Source of the DNA: Crocodylus rhombifer
Lineage: Eukaryota; Chordata; Crocodylia; Crocodylidae
Assembly (NCBI GenBank): GCA_038503035.1
Contig: JAVSML010024360.1
Location: 382,806-446,805, forward strand
Length of the DNA stretch: 64,000 nt
Reading direction: 5' to 3'
Both the position numbers and the translations under genes were made by a program. How positions within the stretch are numbered: the first letter of the stretch is position 1; each line of letters opens with the position of its first letter. The notes below the pieces were generated by a model. It worked only from the letters and a program-made list of their open reading frames with translations, was not told the origin of the DNA and did no database searches. Shown piece by piece: positions 46,181 to 57,800 of the stretch.

Positions 46181-46432
46181 TCGCATAGAGAAGGTGAGAA
46201 CTAAATAATCTGATCTGTGAGAGATTTAAATTAGTAGGAAAATGTTTCAAATGGTAAGACATAACTTAAGCTCTACAACAGGCTGCTAAGAGTGTGTGGG
46301 ATCCTGCAGATTTTTAGGTTAAAGAAGCACCTGTCAGAGATGATCCTGATTAGATTTTATTTTGGTTTAGTGTAAGGGAAAAGACTGAACTCGAGACCCC
46401 TTCTAGCCTTAATCCCTGTGTCTGAAGAACAG
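46180..46432 (+). mobile_element. Old CR1 LINE 3' fragment
   Basis: Strongly diverged CR1 end. A degraded gggaaaagactgaactcgag is recognisable, followed by ccccttctagcc. Confidence 0.55.
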
Positions 46433-48224
46433 CAAATTTGGTTACTACTGTACATTAAAGAAATGTCAGGGGGAAGAGTGATTTTTTTTGTTTTTTTAGA
46501 GAACTGCAGAGCCAGTAATCAGACCTCGCTAATAGGCAAGACTGGACAAATTTTGAAGAAACAGACAAAAAGGAACACAACATTGGTAAGCTTATGTCAA
46601 CAATATATTATCCCAATGTACAAAGTACCAGATTGCCCTGACTTCCCAGACATGAGGAATATGATCTAACTCATCTATCTGGACTTCAATTAAGCATTTT
46701 GATATGATACAATGTTAGAATTACTTGTTAAACTGAGGAAGGAGATGTGTACAATTTGCATGGGACTGGTGGAACCAAGTAAAGTGGGGATGATGGTGAA
46801 TTATGTTGGTGAGGGGGTTAGTAGTGGACTTCTTTTTTTTTTAAGATGAGTGCTTCCAAAGATGCTACCACACCCTTAATATATTTATTAATAACCTTAG
46901 TGCTAATGAAAATTGTTGATGACCCAACTGGGTAATATCATCTAGGTAGAAGGGTTGAACTCTTGAGACTGGAGGACTGGACCCTTGAAAACTGAAGCGT
47001 TGGAAATGGAATGAAATTCAAATACTGCAAAGGATAAAGCCCCACACTTAAGGACCAAGAGCAAGAATTGCTGCTGTAAGTTGGCAACCAGAAGAAAAGA
47101 TATGTTTGATTGTATGAATTTCTTATAGGCAAATCAGATTAATGGATCAGTCCTGTGATAAAGAAGAAATCGATCCCAGCATGAATCAGCTGAGGTATTT
47201 TCAGTAGAGGTAGAGAAGAACTAATGCTATTGTATAAGAACCTGGCGAAATTTCATCTGGGAAATGGAGAACTAAAGAGCTTGGTTTACTTATTTTAGTT
47301 AAAGGCTGACATGGGATATAATTATAAGAGCAAGAAGGGTATAAATGGGGGGGGCACCTATGTATGGTATAGGACAATGCTGGTACAAGCATAAATGGGT
47401 GTGAAAGGGCCATGAGTCAATTTAACCTGGAAATTAAACTTCTGTTACTACAGTGAGTTTCTGGAACTTCCTTTCAAGAGTGTGGGGGGGAGGAGGAAGG
47501 GCAAGGGACAGAGAATGTCATTTTTAAGACCAGGAGCTTCCTTCCATTTCTGTTTTCCTGTCATTAAATTTCATTCACATTTAATGGGAATTCCTATCCA
47601 ATCCTCATCTCAGTTGATTACAGTCTGACTTCAAGTGCTTGTGTGGGTGAGGAGTTGATGGTCTCACTTTAGTTCCTTGTGGAAAAAAAAATATCCCATC
47701 AGCATCTGTCTCCTTTAACAACCTCAGTAGGAAAGCTGAGGATTTAAATTTCTTTTAAATGTTAGTTTTGAATTGTAGGACGATATAGCTCAAGTCATCC
47801 AACAAAGACTCCTGAATGGGATGGGACTGTTTGGGGTATATATTTAAGTTGGATGTATGCGTGATCAATGATCATGCAACAGCTCACAAGAGCAAGAATA
47901 TGCTTGTAATCACAGGACCCAAAAGTGCCATGTAATGTCACCCCTTTCCGTGAATCTTCGCATTGCCTTCTTGCTGTCTTCAGCTCAATCTTCAGTGTTT
48001 CATGCTTGCTTCATCCAGCTCCATGTTCTCCTCCTACTAACTTTCCCATAGTTTCCCCCTTGATTTGCCTCCTTTCTCCATTTTTGGCCTTGTGGTATAA
48101 GCCCCGTCCCTGCAGCTAAGTACAGTTTCTTTCAAAGCTACTTTCTTTTCCTCACTTCCCTTTCCCTGCCTGGACTGTTTGCCTTCTACCTCTTTTGCCT
48201 GTCTGTTCATCCCTCTGACAGCCG
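46433..48224. other. Intergenic, no feature seen
   Basis: No gene seen. The last 300 bases become pyrimidine-rich before the COX18 CpG island. Confidence 0.45.
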
Positions 48225-48463
48225 GGGGGGAGCAGGTGCACAGGTTACCTCAAAACCAGTGCAGAGGTGCTCTGCCCCCCGGGCCGGGCTTGCCTGACCC
48301 ACCCCACCTCGCTTGAGGCCGGGAAGCCGAGGGGTTCGGCCCGCCTGCGCCTCGGTCTGCTCTACCTGCACTGCGCAGCAGACCAGCCAATCGCAGAAGC
48401 AGCGCTCTAAAGCTCGTGCCGTAACGTCTGCATGACCCACCACCCGCCGGCTCTGCCTGCATG

Positions 48464-48473
48464 GCGCATGCGC
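48464..48473. promoter_or_regulatory. COX18: NRF1-type site GCGCATGCGC
   Basis: This is the exact palindromic core of the NRF1 consensus, 68 bases before the first COX18 ATG. NRF1 is known to drive many nuclear genes for respiratory-chain assembly. Binding is inferred from sequence only. Confidence 0.6.
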
Positions 48474-48540
48474 TGCACCCCGGCCGACCAATCCGAACCC
48501 CGGTCCACTGCAGGTTTATAGCAGGCTGCCCTCACCCATC

Positions 48541-48888
48541 ATGGCGGCCGCGGCGGCACTTCCGGTCCCCGCGGCCTTCCGGAGGGGGCGGGGTCTAGGC
48601 GGCTGCGGGATGTGGCGGAGCGCGGGGCAGCTGTGGCGTGCGGCGGGGCCGTGGGGGCGGAGCGGGGGCTGGGCTGCCGCCTCAGCGGCGGCGGCGACGA
48701 CGGGCGGAGGGGGCTGGAGCGCGGGGCTGACTGATGCAGCGCCCGTACACTGGGCGGAGGACGGGCTGGAGGCGCTGCAGGCGGCCACGGGGCTGCCCTG
48801 GTGGGGCAGCATTGTCTGCGCCAGCGTTGTGCTGCGCACCGCGCTCACCCTGCCGTTGGCCGTGCACCAGGGCGTCGTCCTGGCCAAG
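48541..48888 (+). CDS. COX18: COX18 exon 1: presequence and first membrane segment
   Basis: It starts at ATGGCGGCC (48541) and ends before donor gtggg at 48889. It encodes residues 1-116. The N-terminus is rich in Ala, Gly and Arg with almost no acidic residues up to about residue 60. The family-typical [11 protein letters not shown] opens the first membrane segment. A second in-frame ATG at 48610 ([13 protein letters not shown]) resembles the start of the human protein and may be used instead. Confidence 0.92.
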
Positions 48889-51800
48889 GTGGGTGCGAGC
48901 CCCCCCAGGGCCGCCTGGAGGGCCCCCCAGCGGCAGCGGGCGGTGGGAGTCGGGTGCCCGCGGGCTCGGCCTCTGCAGGGGGCAGTGGCAGCAACTGCAG
49001 CAGGGTTGCCGCTTGGTTACTTGCTGTTAGCTACTAGTGTCTTCTAGAAAAAAGGTTTTTTTCCTCTTGGGGGTGTGTTCCATGAGAGACCCTCTGGAGA
49101 GGTTTTGAGCCCATCCCTGGCCCTACAGGTGTCAGGGGCTGCCCTGAAGGCAGGTTCATCTGGTGGGGGTAAGGGAGGACAGAGAAGCTAGCACTTTGGG
49201 CAAGCTTCCCTCTCTGCTGCTCTGGGACTGGCCACCGGTACTTCCCGATGGAGTATGGATTTAAAAAGTGCCAGATTTTCAATATCCGTATTTATGAGGT
49301 TATACTGTACAAGGAAAAAGAACAAACTTGGGCTGCCTATTGAATGGTAAGGCAGCTGCTTGATTGTGTTAGTTGGAAATGCTCCATGCTCTCCCACAAA
49401 TTCCTCAGGGATATATTTCTGATAAGCCGGGTTGTTTGGAGTAAGTAATTTTTAATAGCTGGCAAACATCTGTAGAGAATCCAGACTGGGTGCCGATTTG
49501 ATGTTTTATTTTTCTATATAATCAATTTTGCATTTTGTGTACCTAGTTGGAAAATTTGCGGCCCGAAATAGACAACCTAGCAAAGCATCTTCGCTATGAA
49601 GTTGCAGTTTTTGGAAAGCAACAGGGTTGGTCTGAAAAGGTTGCCAGGTAAGATCATGTTTATAATAGTAATTTATGCATTCACTGCAAGTGAAAATAAA
49701 AGCAAGTTAACAAATAAGTAAGGCTAATGACAAATTGTGCAGAAAGAATCAGTGGCTTTTTCACCATATTCTGGCTTTTTTTTAAAAAATGTTCCCATGT
49801 TAACTGTGTTAACATTAAAGGTATATTAGAATCAACCCCCCAAAAGATTGAACTATATGCATTTTTAATTCCCTATTAGGATCTTGTTTTGTAGAATCAT
49901 CTGGTTATTGAAATTAAAGTTGCAGCTATAATCTATGCCTGTGTACTTTTTACCTGCTGGCTAATATAATCAATGAGTAAAGCGCAACAATGTACTGAAA
50001 CTGTAGAGTTTCCTATTGGGATTTTGCACTTTTACTTTGCAACACATTACCACCCTATTCCCTGCCAGATCCCCAACTTGCACTGCAACCCATCCTCAGC
50101 CCAGGCTGCCACCCTAGCTGTGGCCCCTGACTTGCACTCACCAAATTGCTGCTGGCTTCAAGCAGCAGCTTGGGTTCCAGAACCAGACTGAAATGGGAGC
50201 TGAAGCAGCTGGTACTTCAGTCCAAGACTAGGCTTGTTTTTCCACCCCCATTGACCCCGGGGGGGTGCAGACAGACAGGACTCATCTTAGATTCAAGTAC
50301 ATATAGTAAATTGGACAGACCAAATGCTGCAAATCTGAATAGTAGTCTCTGTGCTGAGGTGCTTGCAGTATAATCTGGTCACAGACAACACTAAGACTAA
50401 AATGTCAATTCTAATATTGCTACAAGGCAATGTTATGGGAAATTGTCTTGGAAAGTTAAACAAAACAAATTACAATAAAAGGTAAATGGGGGAGGGATTG
50501 GCATACAGGGAATGGAAGGCGGAGACATAGTGCTCTAGTGCCCCATGTGAGTGAGAAAAGTGAGATGTGCAGCCCTTAGAATTATTATTTCAGAATGAGT
50601 AAAAGTGTTTTTGTTTTTTTTATCATTTAATGCAAGGAGGTTTGTTTTTTCCAATCAGGTTCCAGTTCAAGAAAAACCTACGAAGGATTATTTCAGAATT
50701 ATATGTTCGAGACAACTGCCATCCCTTCAAAGCCAGTTTGCTAATGTGGGTTCAGATTCCTGTGTGGTTCTCCGTGTCCATTGCTTTGCGCAACTACAGT
50801 GTAGGTGCTGCAGACCCTGAAGGTGATCATTCTGAATATTTGCACTGCAAACAAAAATCTGGTTTGCTAGATAGCTTTTTCTGGTTACTATTTTTACCAA
50901 TATTGTCTGTTTCTTTAAAAATTTGAGTTGTTGATTTGAGTTGTGCCCAGGGCATGTGAGGAGGGAGGACAGCTCCTGCCACTGTGCTCTGCTCAGCTGG
51001 GAGCTGCTGTTCCAGTGCTCTCATGCATGTCGACGGCTGCCACCGCTGCTCCCACCACTTGTCTGGGAGGGCACAGGGGAGTGTGTGTCCCTGGATCTGC
51101 ACAGGCTGGAGCTAGGGCTGCACCAAGCTCTTCCTGGTGGGGTGAGGCTGCTCTGAGACGGGGCTATGGGGGGAGGAGAGGGCTGCAGCCACAAATTCGC
51201 TGTAGCCCCTTCTCAGCACAGCCCCAGCCCTCCCTGTGCAGATCCAGGGGCACACACTGCCTAGGGGGACAAGCAGTGGGAGCAGTGGTGGGAGCCACTG
51301 CACGAGCAGACAAGTGCTAGACCAGTGTCTCCTAGCCAAGTGGTGCGCAGCAGCAGGAGCTGCCCTTCTCCCCCTCACTCCCTGGATGAGCCATAGCTCC
51401 ATGCCATACCCACCTTGCCCTAGCTGGGCAGTGCTTGCCCCAGCCCTACGCCTTCCTCCCAACAGGGGCCTTAATCTGCCCCCCCAGCCTCTTCCCTCCT
51501 CCCTCCCTGTCCATCACACCAGACTTACCAGCTGGAGGCAGCTCCACGCTGCTGGTCTGTGCTTCTCACTGTCTCCTGCACTGAACAGCTACGCGTATGC
51601 ATGGGCCATTTATCAGCCAAATTATTGGCCTGATATGGACAATTTCCGATCAAGTAAATTTTCTTTATATTGATGCCGATCCAATGTTGGACAAAAAACA
51701 GATCTACAGAAAACAGATCAATATGCCCATATTGATTAAGTCCCATGATATCTATAATGTAAGAAATACATGGTCAGTGCTGGTTCCTGTGTTAATTCAT

Positions 51801-54800
51801 GCACGTGGTGTTTTAATGTTACCCCTTTTTTATACTTAAGTGGGCATAGCTTTAAAATAATTATGCCCTTTTTGGCACTTTAGACTTTAAAAGCTATATA
51901 TTATAGAGCTCAGTAATATGATACTTAGCCCATTAATGTGTAGCATATTCATTTTTAAGAGAGTCGGTTTTCTACTATTACAAAATGTATTTTGATAATG
52001 AAAAAATTGATTCAGAGCAAGTTACTTGTTATTATTTGCCTGTTTCAATCCTTGTCAGCCAGTTAGCTCTTACTTTTATATTTCCTTCTGTCATTCAGTT
52101 GGCAGGCTGTGCCTGTAAGTGCAATGATTTAATTTAAAAGTCTCTTTAAATGCTTTGCTTTAACAGTATTCAGTATGTAAACAAGGTGAAACTAGTAAGT
52201 TACTTTTTCAGAGTATATTTGCAATAGATACGTTATAAGAATGGGTTAATTTTTAAATTCACCCTTTGAAGTTCTTTGAATTGTATAGTTCCTTTATGGC
52301 ATTTAGTGGATTATATGTAGGTTGTTTTTCAGTCTGTTTATTTATGTGTACACGTGTCAAATGTCCAGAAACGCATACAATTATTAATATACGGCTTGCT
52401 TGTAAGTTCATACTATTACTCATCATAAGAAGGAGCTTTTCTTCTTGAAATGCATAAATCTCATATAGGTATTCCCTCCTCTACGTCTAAGGGAAAGACG
52501 GGAAGATTGTTAGTTACCAATTGTTACTAACCAATGTATTGTCACAAATAGTACAGAAATGTTCACTTGTAGAGCCAATTTAAAAGCAGAATTCTGCCCA
52601 ATTTAAACTGATGTTATGGTGAGAGTGATGCATTGATTGATGTACGTGTGTGTGTATATAATTTTTTTTTTAATTAACTTCACAGTTCAGAAACAGTTTT
52701 GTTCAGGTGGAATTCTGTGGTTTACAGACCTCACTGTACCAGATTCTACATGGATTTTGCCAGTCGTGCTTGGGATCCTCAATTTGTTAATAGTGGAGGT
52801 ATGTTGATGATAAAGGTTGGACAGGTATAAAAGTATGTTCTTTTCTGCATGATTAGGAATCATTCAGGGCTGTCTTTATAAAATATGGATATACTATGGC
52901 CATTTTGAATTATAAACTGATACAGAACAACTACAGTTTTCCCTTCTACAGTATATTTCAGGGGTGTGAATACTGGCTCTGTGTGGAGCAAATGCTGATT
53001 AAACTCTGGTATGTCATTTTGGATACTGTTTTTTAGTAGGTCAACCTTACTGAAGTTTAATCGTCACTCTACAGTATCTCCTGTGAGAAGACTAATTAGC
53101 CTACTCCCATTTATTACTCTGACAATGCTATAACTTAGGATGAATTTTGGTGCATAAATAACAGTCCTGGGGGCTGCATTTATTTTTGGCTTGCTTTTCC
53201 TTAGTAGATCGCTAGAACACTACTTTTTATGCACCACAAATGATGGCTACATATATAATAATTGTGATTCTGAAGCAAGTGGTGCCCAAATTTTTTGCCG
53301 TGTGTGCAGGATGGGTGGTACCAGTTCCCTCTGCAGGCTGGATCTGGCTGTGTCTGCTGGGGGCAGGGCAGAGCAGCTCCAATCTGGATTTGTTGGGAAG
53401 AAGGGAGTGGAGGGAAGCAGGCCTGATCCAGGCCTGTGGACAGGGAGAAATGGCTTGGCCCAGTCTTAACACGTTGGCAGCCTGCCCCTCATCCTGCTGC
53501 ATAGGCAGTGGCCCAGGCAAAGCTAGATCTGGCTGCATGAAGCTTCCACTGCTCCCTGTTGTCAAGTTTCCAACCCATGAGACCAGCAGGCTGGATGTCA
53601 TGCCTCTACAGAGCCAGAGACTGAGTACCCCTGTTTTAAAGGAGCAGCAAGCTTTGATAAAAAGTAAATTAAAGTTTTAAGTTTAAAAAATAGGGAAAAA
53701 AAGTGGCATGTTGTTAAAGTATGAAAGCAGAGGGATTGTGACATTAGGTGAGGAGATGATGTAGGGGTTCTTTTGTTTCTTTGTCAGTTCAGACAGTAAA
53801 TGCTGAGATGAATCCATTTTCCAAGTAAGCAAGTGTCGTATACTTTCTACATTTATGCAAATATGGTCCACAATCTTTAAGTGGCTGAAATTTCTTATGT
53901 AGCAAAAAAGAGTTTGCTTCTGCACCTAAGGCCCTTGCCACTTAAGTCGTGACTAACCAGTTAGTTGCATCTTTAAGTTATAAGCTGGTCGCACATTAAA
54001 ACAATTAATGGCATCATAAAACAAGGAATAAGCCACAAAATTATTCCAGAGAAAATGTGTGCTAACTTTGAGGCTGGTTTCTCTGACACCAATAATTCAG
54101 TGTGTGGCCAGGTCCACCCCTGAAGCTGAGAGCCCTGTCAGCTCACTGGGCTCCCAGTGCACCATGCACACTAGAAGCTGGGAGCTTACAGCTAATGGGG
54201 TTCACCATGTACTCCTGTGGCTGGGAGCACCATGTGCTGATCTGGGCTCCCTGCTGCAGGGGCTTGCCATGTGCCTCTGTGGCTTGTAGCCCTGCAGCTG
54301 ATCCCACCATGTGCACCCAGGGTTGAGAGTCCACACCAGCAGTAGGGCTTCCAACTGCAGGGCCACATGGTGCACCCGTGTGGTTAAGAGCCCAAATCAG
54401 CTGCAGGTCTCTCAGCTGTAGGACTGCATGGTGACCCCAAGGCTGGGAGCCCTATCAGCTATAGGCTCTCAGCCTCTGGGGCACATGGTGTGCCCCTGTG
54501 GCTGGGAGCTGGATCAGCTGATGGGGCTCCCAACTGCAGGAGTTTGCCGCTTGCTGGTGCTGGCAGGGGGGAAGGGGCGGGCAGGATCATGATCCTTAGC
54601 TCCCACTGCACTGGCAATAAGGTGTGATGGGATCTGATGTTTGATCCCACAACCATGCCTCCTGCCATGCACACGCACTTCAAACCCTATCACACCTTAT
54701 TGCCCATGCAGGGAGTGCCTAGGATCATGCTCTCAGGCTCCATCTGCACCAGCAGGTAACAAGATCCTGCAGCTGGGGGCCCTGTCAGCCAATCCAGGCT

Positions 54801-57800
54801 CCCACCATGGGGGTACACCATGTCACCCTATGGCTGGGAGCCCTGAAGCTGATCCTGCACATCTGGCAGGGGTCTAAAAAAACTACAGTCCCAGCTTTGC
54901 GAGTACTTAGTGTCATAAGAGAGGTTACAGCCCCACTAAAAACAGATTATAAAGAGATCGGTCTTTTGTTTGTATTTTGCAGCTAAAACTAGTAAAAGAA
55001 TTGCAGCGTACATAGAATTTTAGAACGTATGTATGAAAGAATGTTTTTAAAAAAACAAGAACCTACTTTGCTCCTTGTGTTTTGTGGGGTTTTTTAATAA
55101 TTAATTACACATACACCTTAATTTTGGGTATATTAATGAATTATATGCAAAAGTCCATGGTCTCTTTCCTGGCATTTTCAACTAAGTCACAAGTTTTGGT
55201 TTTTTTGTGAAGGGAGCAAATTAAGCAGAAAATAAAATAATAAGGGGAAAGAAGGATATTTCATACTTTTAAATTAACTTCATCACACATTCTTGTTGAT
55301 CAATTCTTCATTTTCTTCCAAAAAAATGTAGACACATGAATTGGAAAATACAAACTACATAGAGAAGAGGCCTGACTTCATGTTCTTTTAAAATTCCACA
55401 CATTCTTGTTACCTTTTAAGATACTGAGCATCTCTCTCCGTCTTTCTCATTTCCATCATCCACCTAGATTTCATTTATGCTCTATTTTATATTTTCCCAA
55501 GTAATTTGGCTTACAGATTTCTTGAAGAATGATAGTCAAAGTTTGACTGTTCACCTTCTGTGTTTTTTCCAGTTATTTATCAAACTGTTTGAGGATGATT
55601 AGCTGTGCCTTTTAACAGTCTTCTCAGAGGACTGCGCTTGAAGACCAGGTGTTAGAAGCTCACTTAATGTTCAAAAACTTATTCTGTGAAGTGATATTCT
55701 CTGCAGATGTTTTAGAAGAATGACTGATACAAAATTGGCTAGAAAAATACTGAGTAGTGTCTGTGAGGAAACCAAAGGGATTAGAGGGAATAATTTATTA
55801 ATGTTTTTAAATGTACTTGATTGGAACACCCCAGTGATTGAAAATAATATTTGTGAACAGAATACATGGTTGAAAAACATTTAACGTTGATAAATCAACT
55901 CTAGTTTTCAATATTTAAAAAAAATCTTTCTTCCCATCTATCTCCTCAGATCTTTTCTTTTAGAAACCATGAGCTATCCAGGCTCCAGAAGTTGGCTACC
56001 AACTTGAGTCGAGGGGTGTCTGTATTAATGATCCCTATTGCTGCTTCTGTCCCTTCAGTAAGTACAGAACCATAATGATGTGTATTGTAGGGGTGTGCGA
56101 AGCAGGCCCTATTCAATTTCAATTTGGATTCAGCCCAAATTGGGGACAGTTGATTCAGTTTATTGATTTGAATCACTGTCCCTGATTCGATTCAGCCAAA
56201 TCCAAATCTGAAGATTAGATGCTGATTCAGAGAACCAGTGATTCAGACATAGGCACAGCTTTAAAAGTTTTTTCTACATACCTTGTGGTACCAGCATGGC
56301 TCATGATCGCTGCAATGCTGGGGCGCAGGGAGCATCGCACAGAGGGTTCTGATTCAATTTGGAGAGATTAAAGGGTCCTCTGGTTTGATTCAGAGATTCG
56401 GCCACGCTAGTGTATTGCACCAGGGACTCTGCAGCAGCTTGTAACTGCTGGCCACACTTGATGGTTCATGGTGTTCAATGTGCAATACAAATGCATGTTC
56501 TGTATTGAACTGTGTTCAAGGAATATTGCATGTAGGATCCGTAGCCTAATATATTCTATATAGAAATGCTGGTATTTTATTTTCTTCTAATACATACAAT
56601 GTGATGTCTTAAGCTCATTACAAGTTATTTATTGTTACATACTTAGGAAGTGGTCAGTACTTGTAAGATATAAAATAACCAGTAACTTATGCCAAGCAGC
56701 TCACAATCCACAAAACAGACCTAGAAAAGACAGAACAGGAGATCCAGAGGGAAAGTGCATTTCATTTTTTTTTAATCATAGAATCAGAAAATTAGGGTTG
56801 GAAGGGACCTCAGGAAGTCATCCAGTTCAAACCTCTGCCCAAAGCAGAACCGGCCCCAACTAGATCATCCCAGCCAAGGCTTTGTCTAGCTGGATCTTAA
56901 AAACCTTCAAGGATGGAGATTCCACAGCTTCCCTGGGTAACCTGTTCCAGTGCTTTACTACTACCTTCCTAGTGAGAGAGTGTTTCCTAATATCTAACCT
57001 AAACTTCCTTTGCTGCAACTTGATACCATTGCTCCTTGTTCTGTGATCTGCCACCTCTGAGAATAGTTCCCTTGGCCTCTCCTCATAAGGGCACATCCCC
57101 CAGCCCTCTAACCATTTTAGTTGGCCTCTCTCCAATTTGTCTGTTATGTTTTCTGTACTGTGTGTGAGGGGAGAAGGGTCAAAACTGGACAGAGTATTCC
57201 AGATGTGGCCTCACTAGTGCTGAATAGAGGGGAAGAATCACTTCCCTTGATCTGCTGGCAACACTCTCTTACTAATGTAACCCAATATGCTGTTGGCCTT
57301 CTTCACAAGGGCACACTGTTGGCTCACATTCAGCTTTTTGTCCACTATAACCCCCAGGTCTTTCTCTGCAGAGGTGCTACTTAGCCAGTTCGTCCCCAGC
57401 TCGTAGTGGTGCATAGGATTGTTCCATTCTAAGTGCAGGACTTTGCATTTGTCCCTATTGAACCTTAATGCTTGGTCTCATAAATCATCACCTTTTTACA
57501 GAGGGTTTTTAAACAAAAGTGTGTTTGGAATGGAAGCCATAGCTGTTAAATATAAGGTATATTTAGGAAGGTTGCTATATTTAGGAGGGTTGCTCTAAAA
57601 AAGAATAATCAATAGTTGTAGTTTGAAGTGTTGTTGGAATTTCAGTGCTTTTATTGCACTTTGGGTTGTTGAATATGTTATTCTCTCATTACAGTCTATG
57701 GCTTTGTATTGGTTGTCCTCCAGCTTCATGGGACTGTTGCACAACCTGTTGCTGCGCTCACCTACCGTTCGTCAACTGTGTCATATACCAAAGACCAAAT

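Larger units (their letters stand above)
48225..48965 (+). promoter_or_regulatory. COX18: CpG-island promoter of COX18
   Basis: G+C content and CpG density rise sharply here compared with the AT-rich surroundings, and the block covers the COX18 first exon. It holds two CCAAT motifs (48387-48391 and 48488-48492), an NRF1-type palindrome, a YY1-type site at the first ATG and a GABPA/ETS site just inside the reading frame. There is no good TATA box; gtttata at about 48511 is weak. The pattern fits a nuclear gene for a mitochondrial protein. Confidence 0.8.

Noticed and set aside
48207..48887. Minus-strand frames upstream of and across COX18 exon 1 (possible divergent gene)
   Set aside because: GC-rich CpG-island sequence only, with no splice-linked continuation or recognisable domain upstream.
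50605..50658. Upstream acceptor at 50635-50636 for COX18 exon 3
   Set aside because: Using it would add 22 bases, break the frame and lose the Arg codon shared with exon 2. The acceptor at 50658 keeps both.
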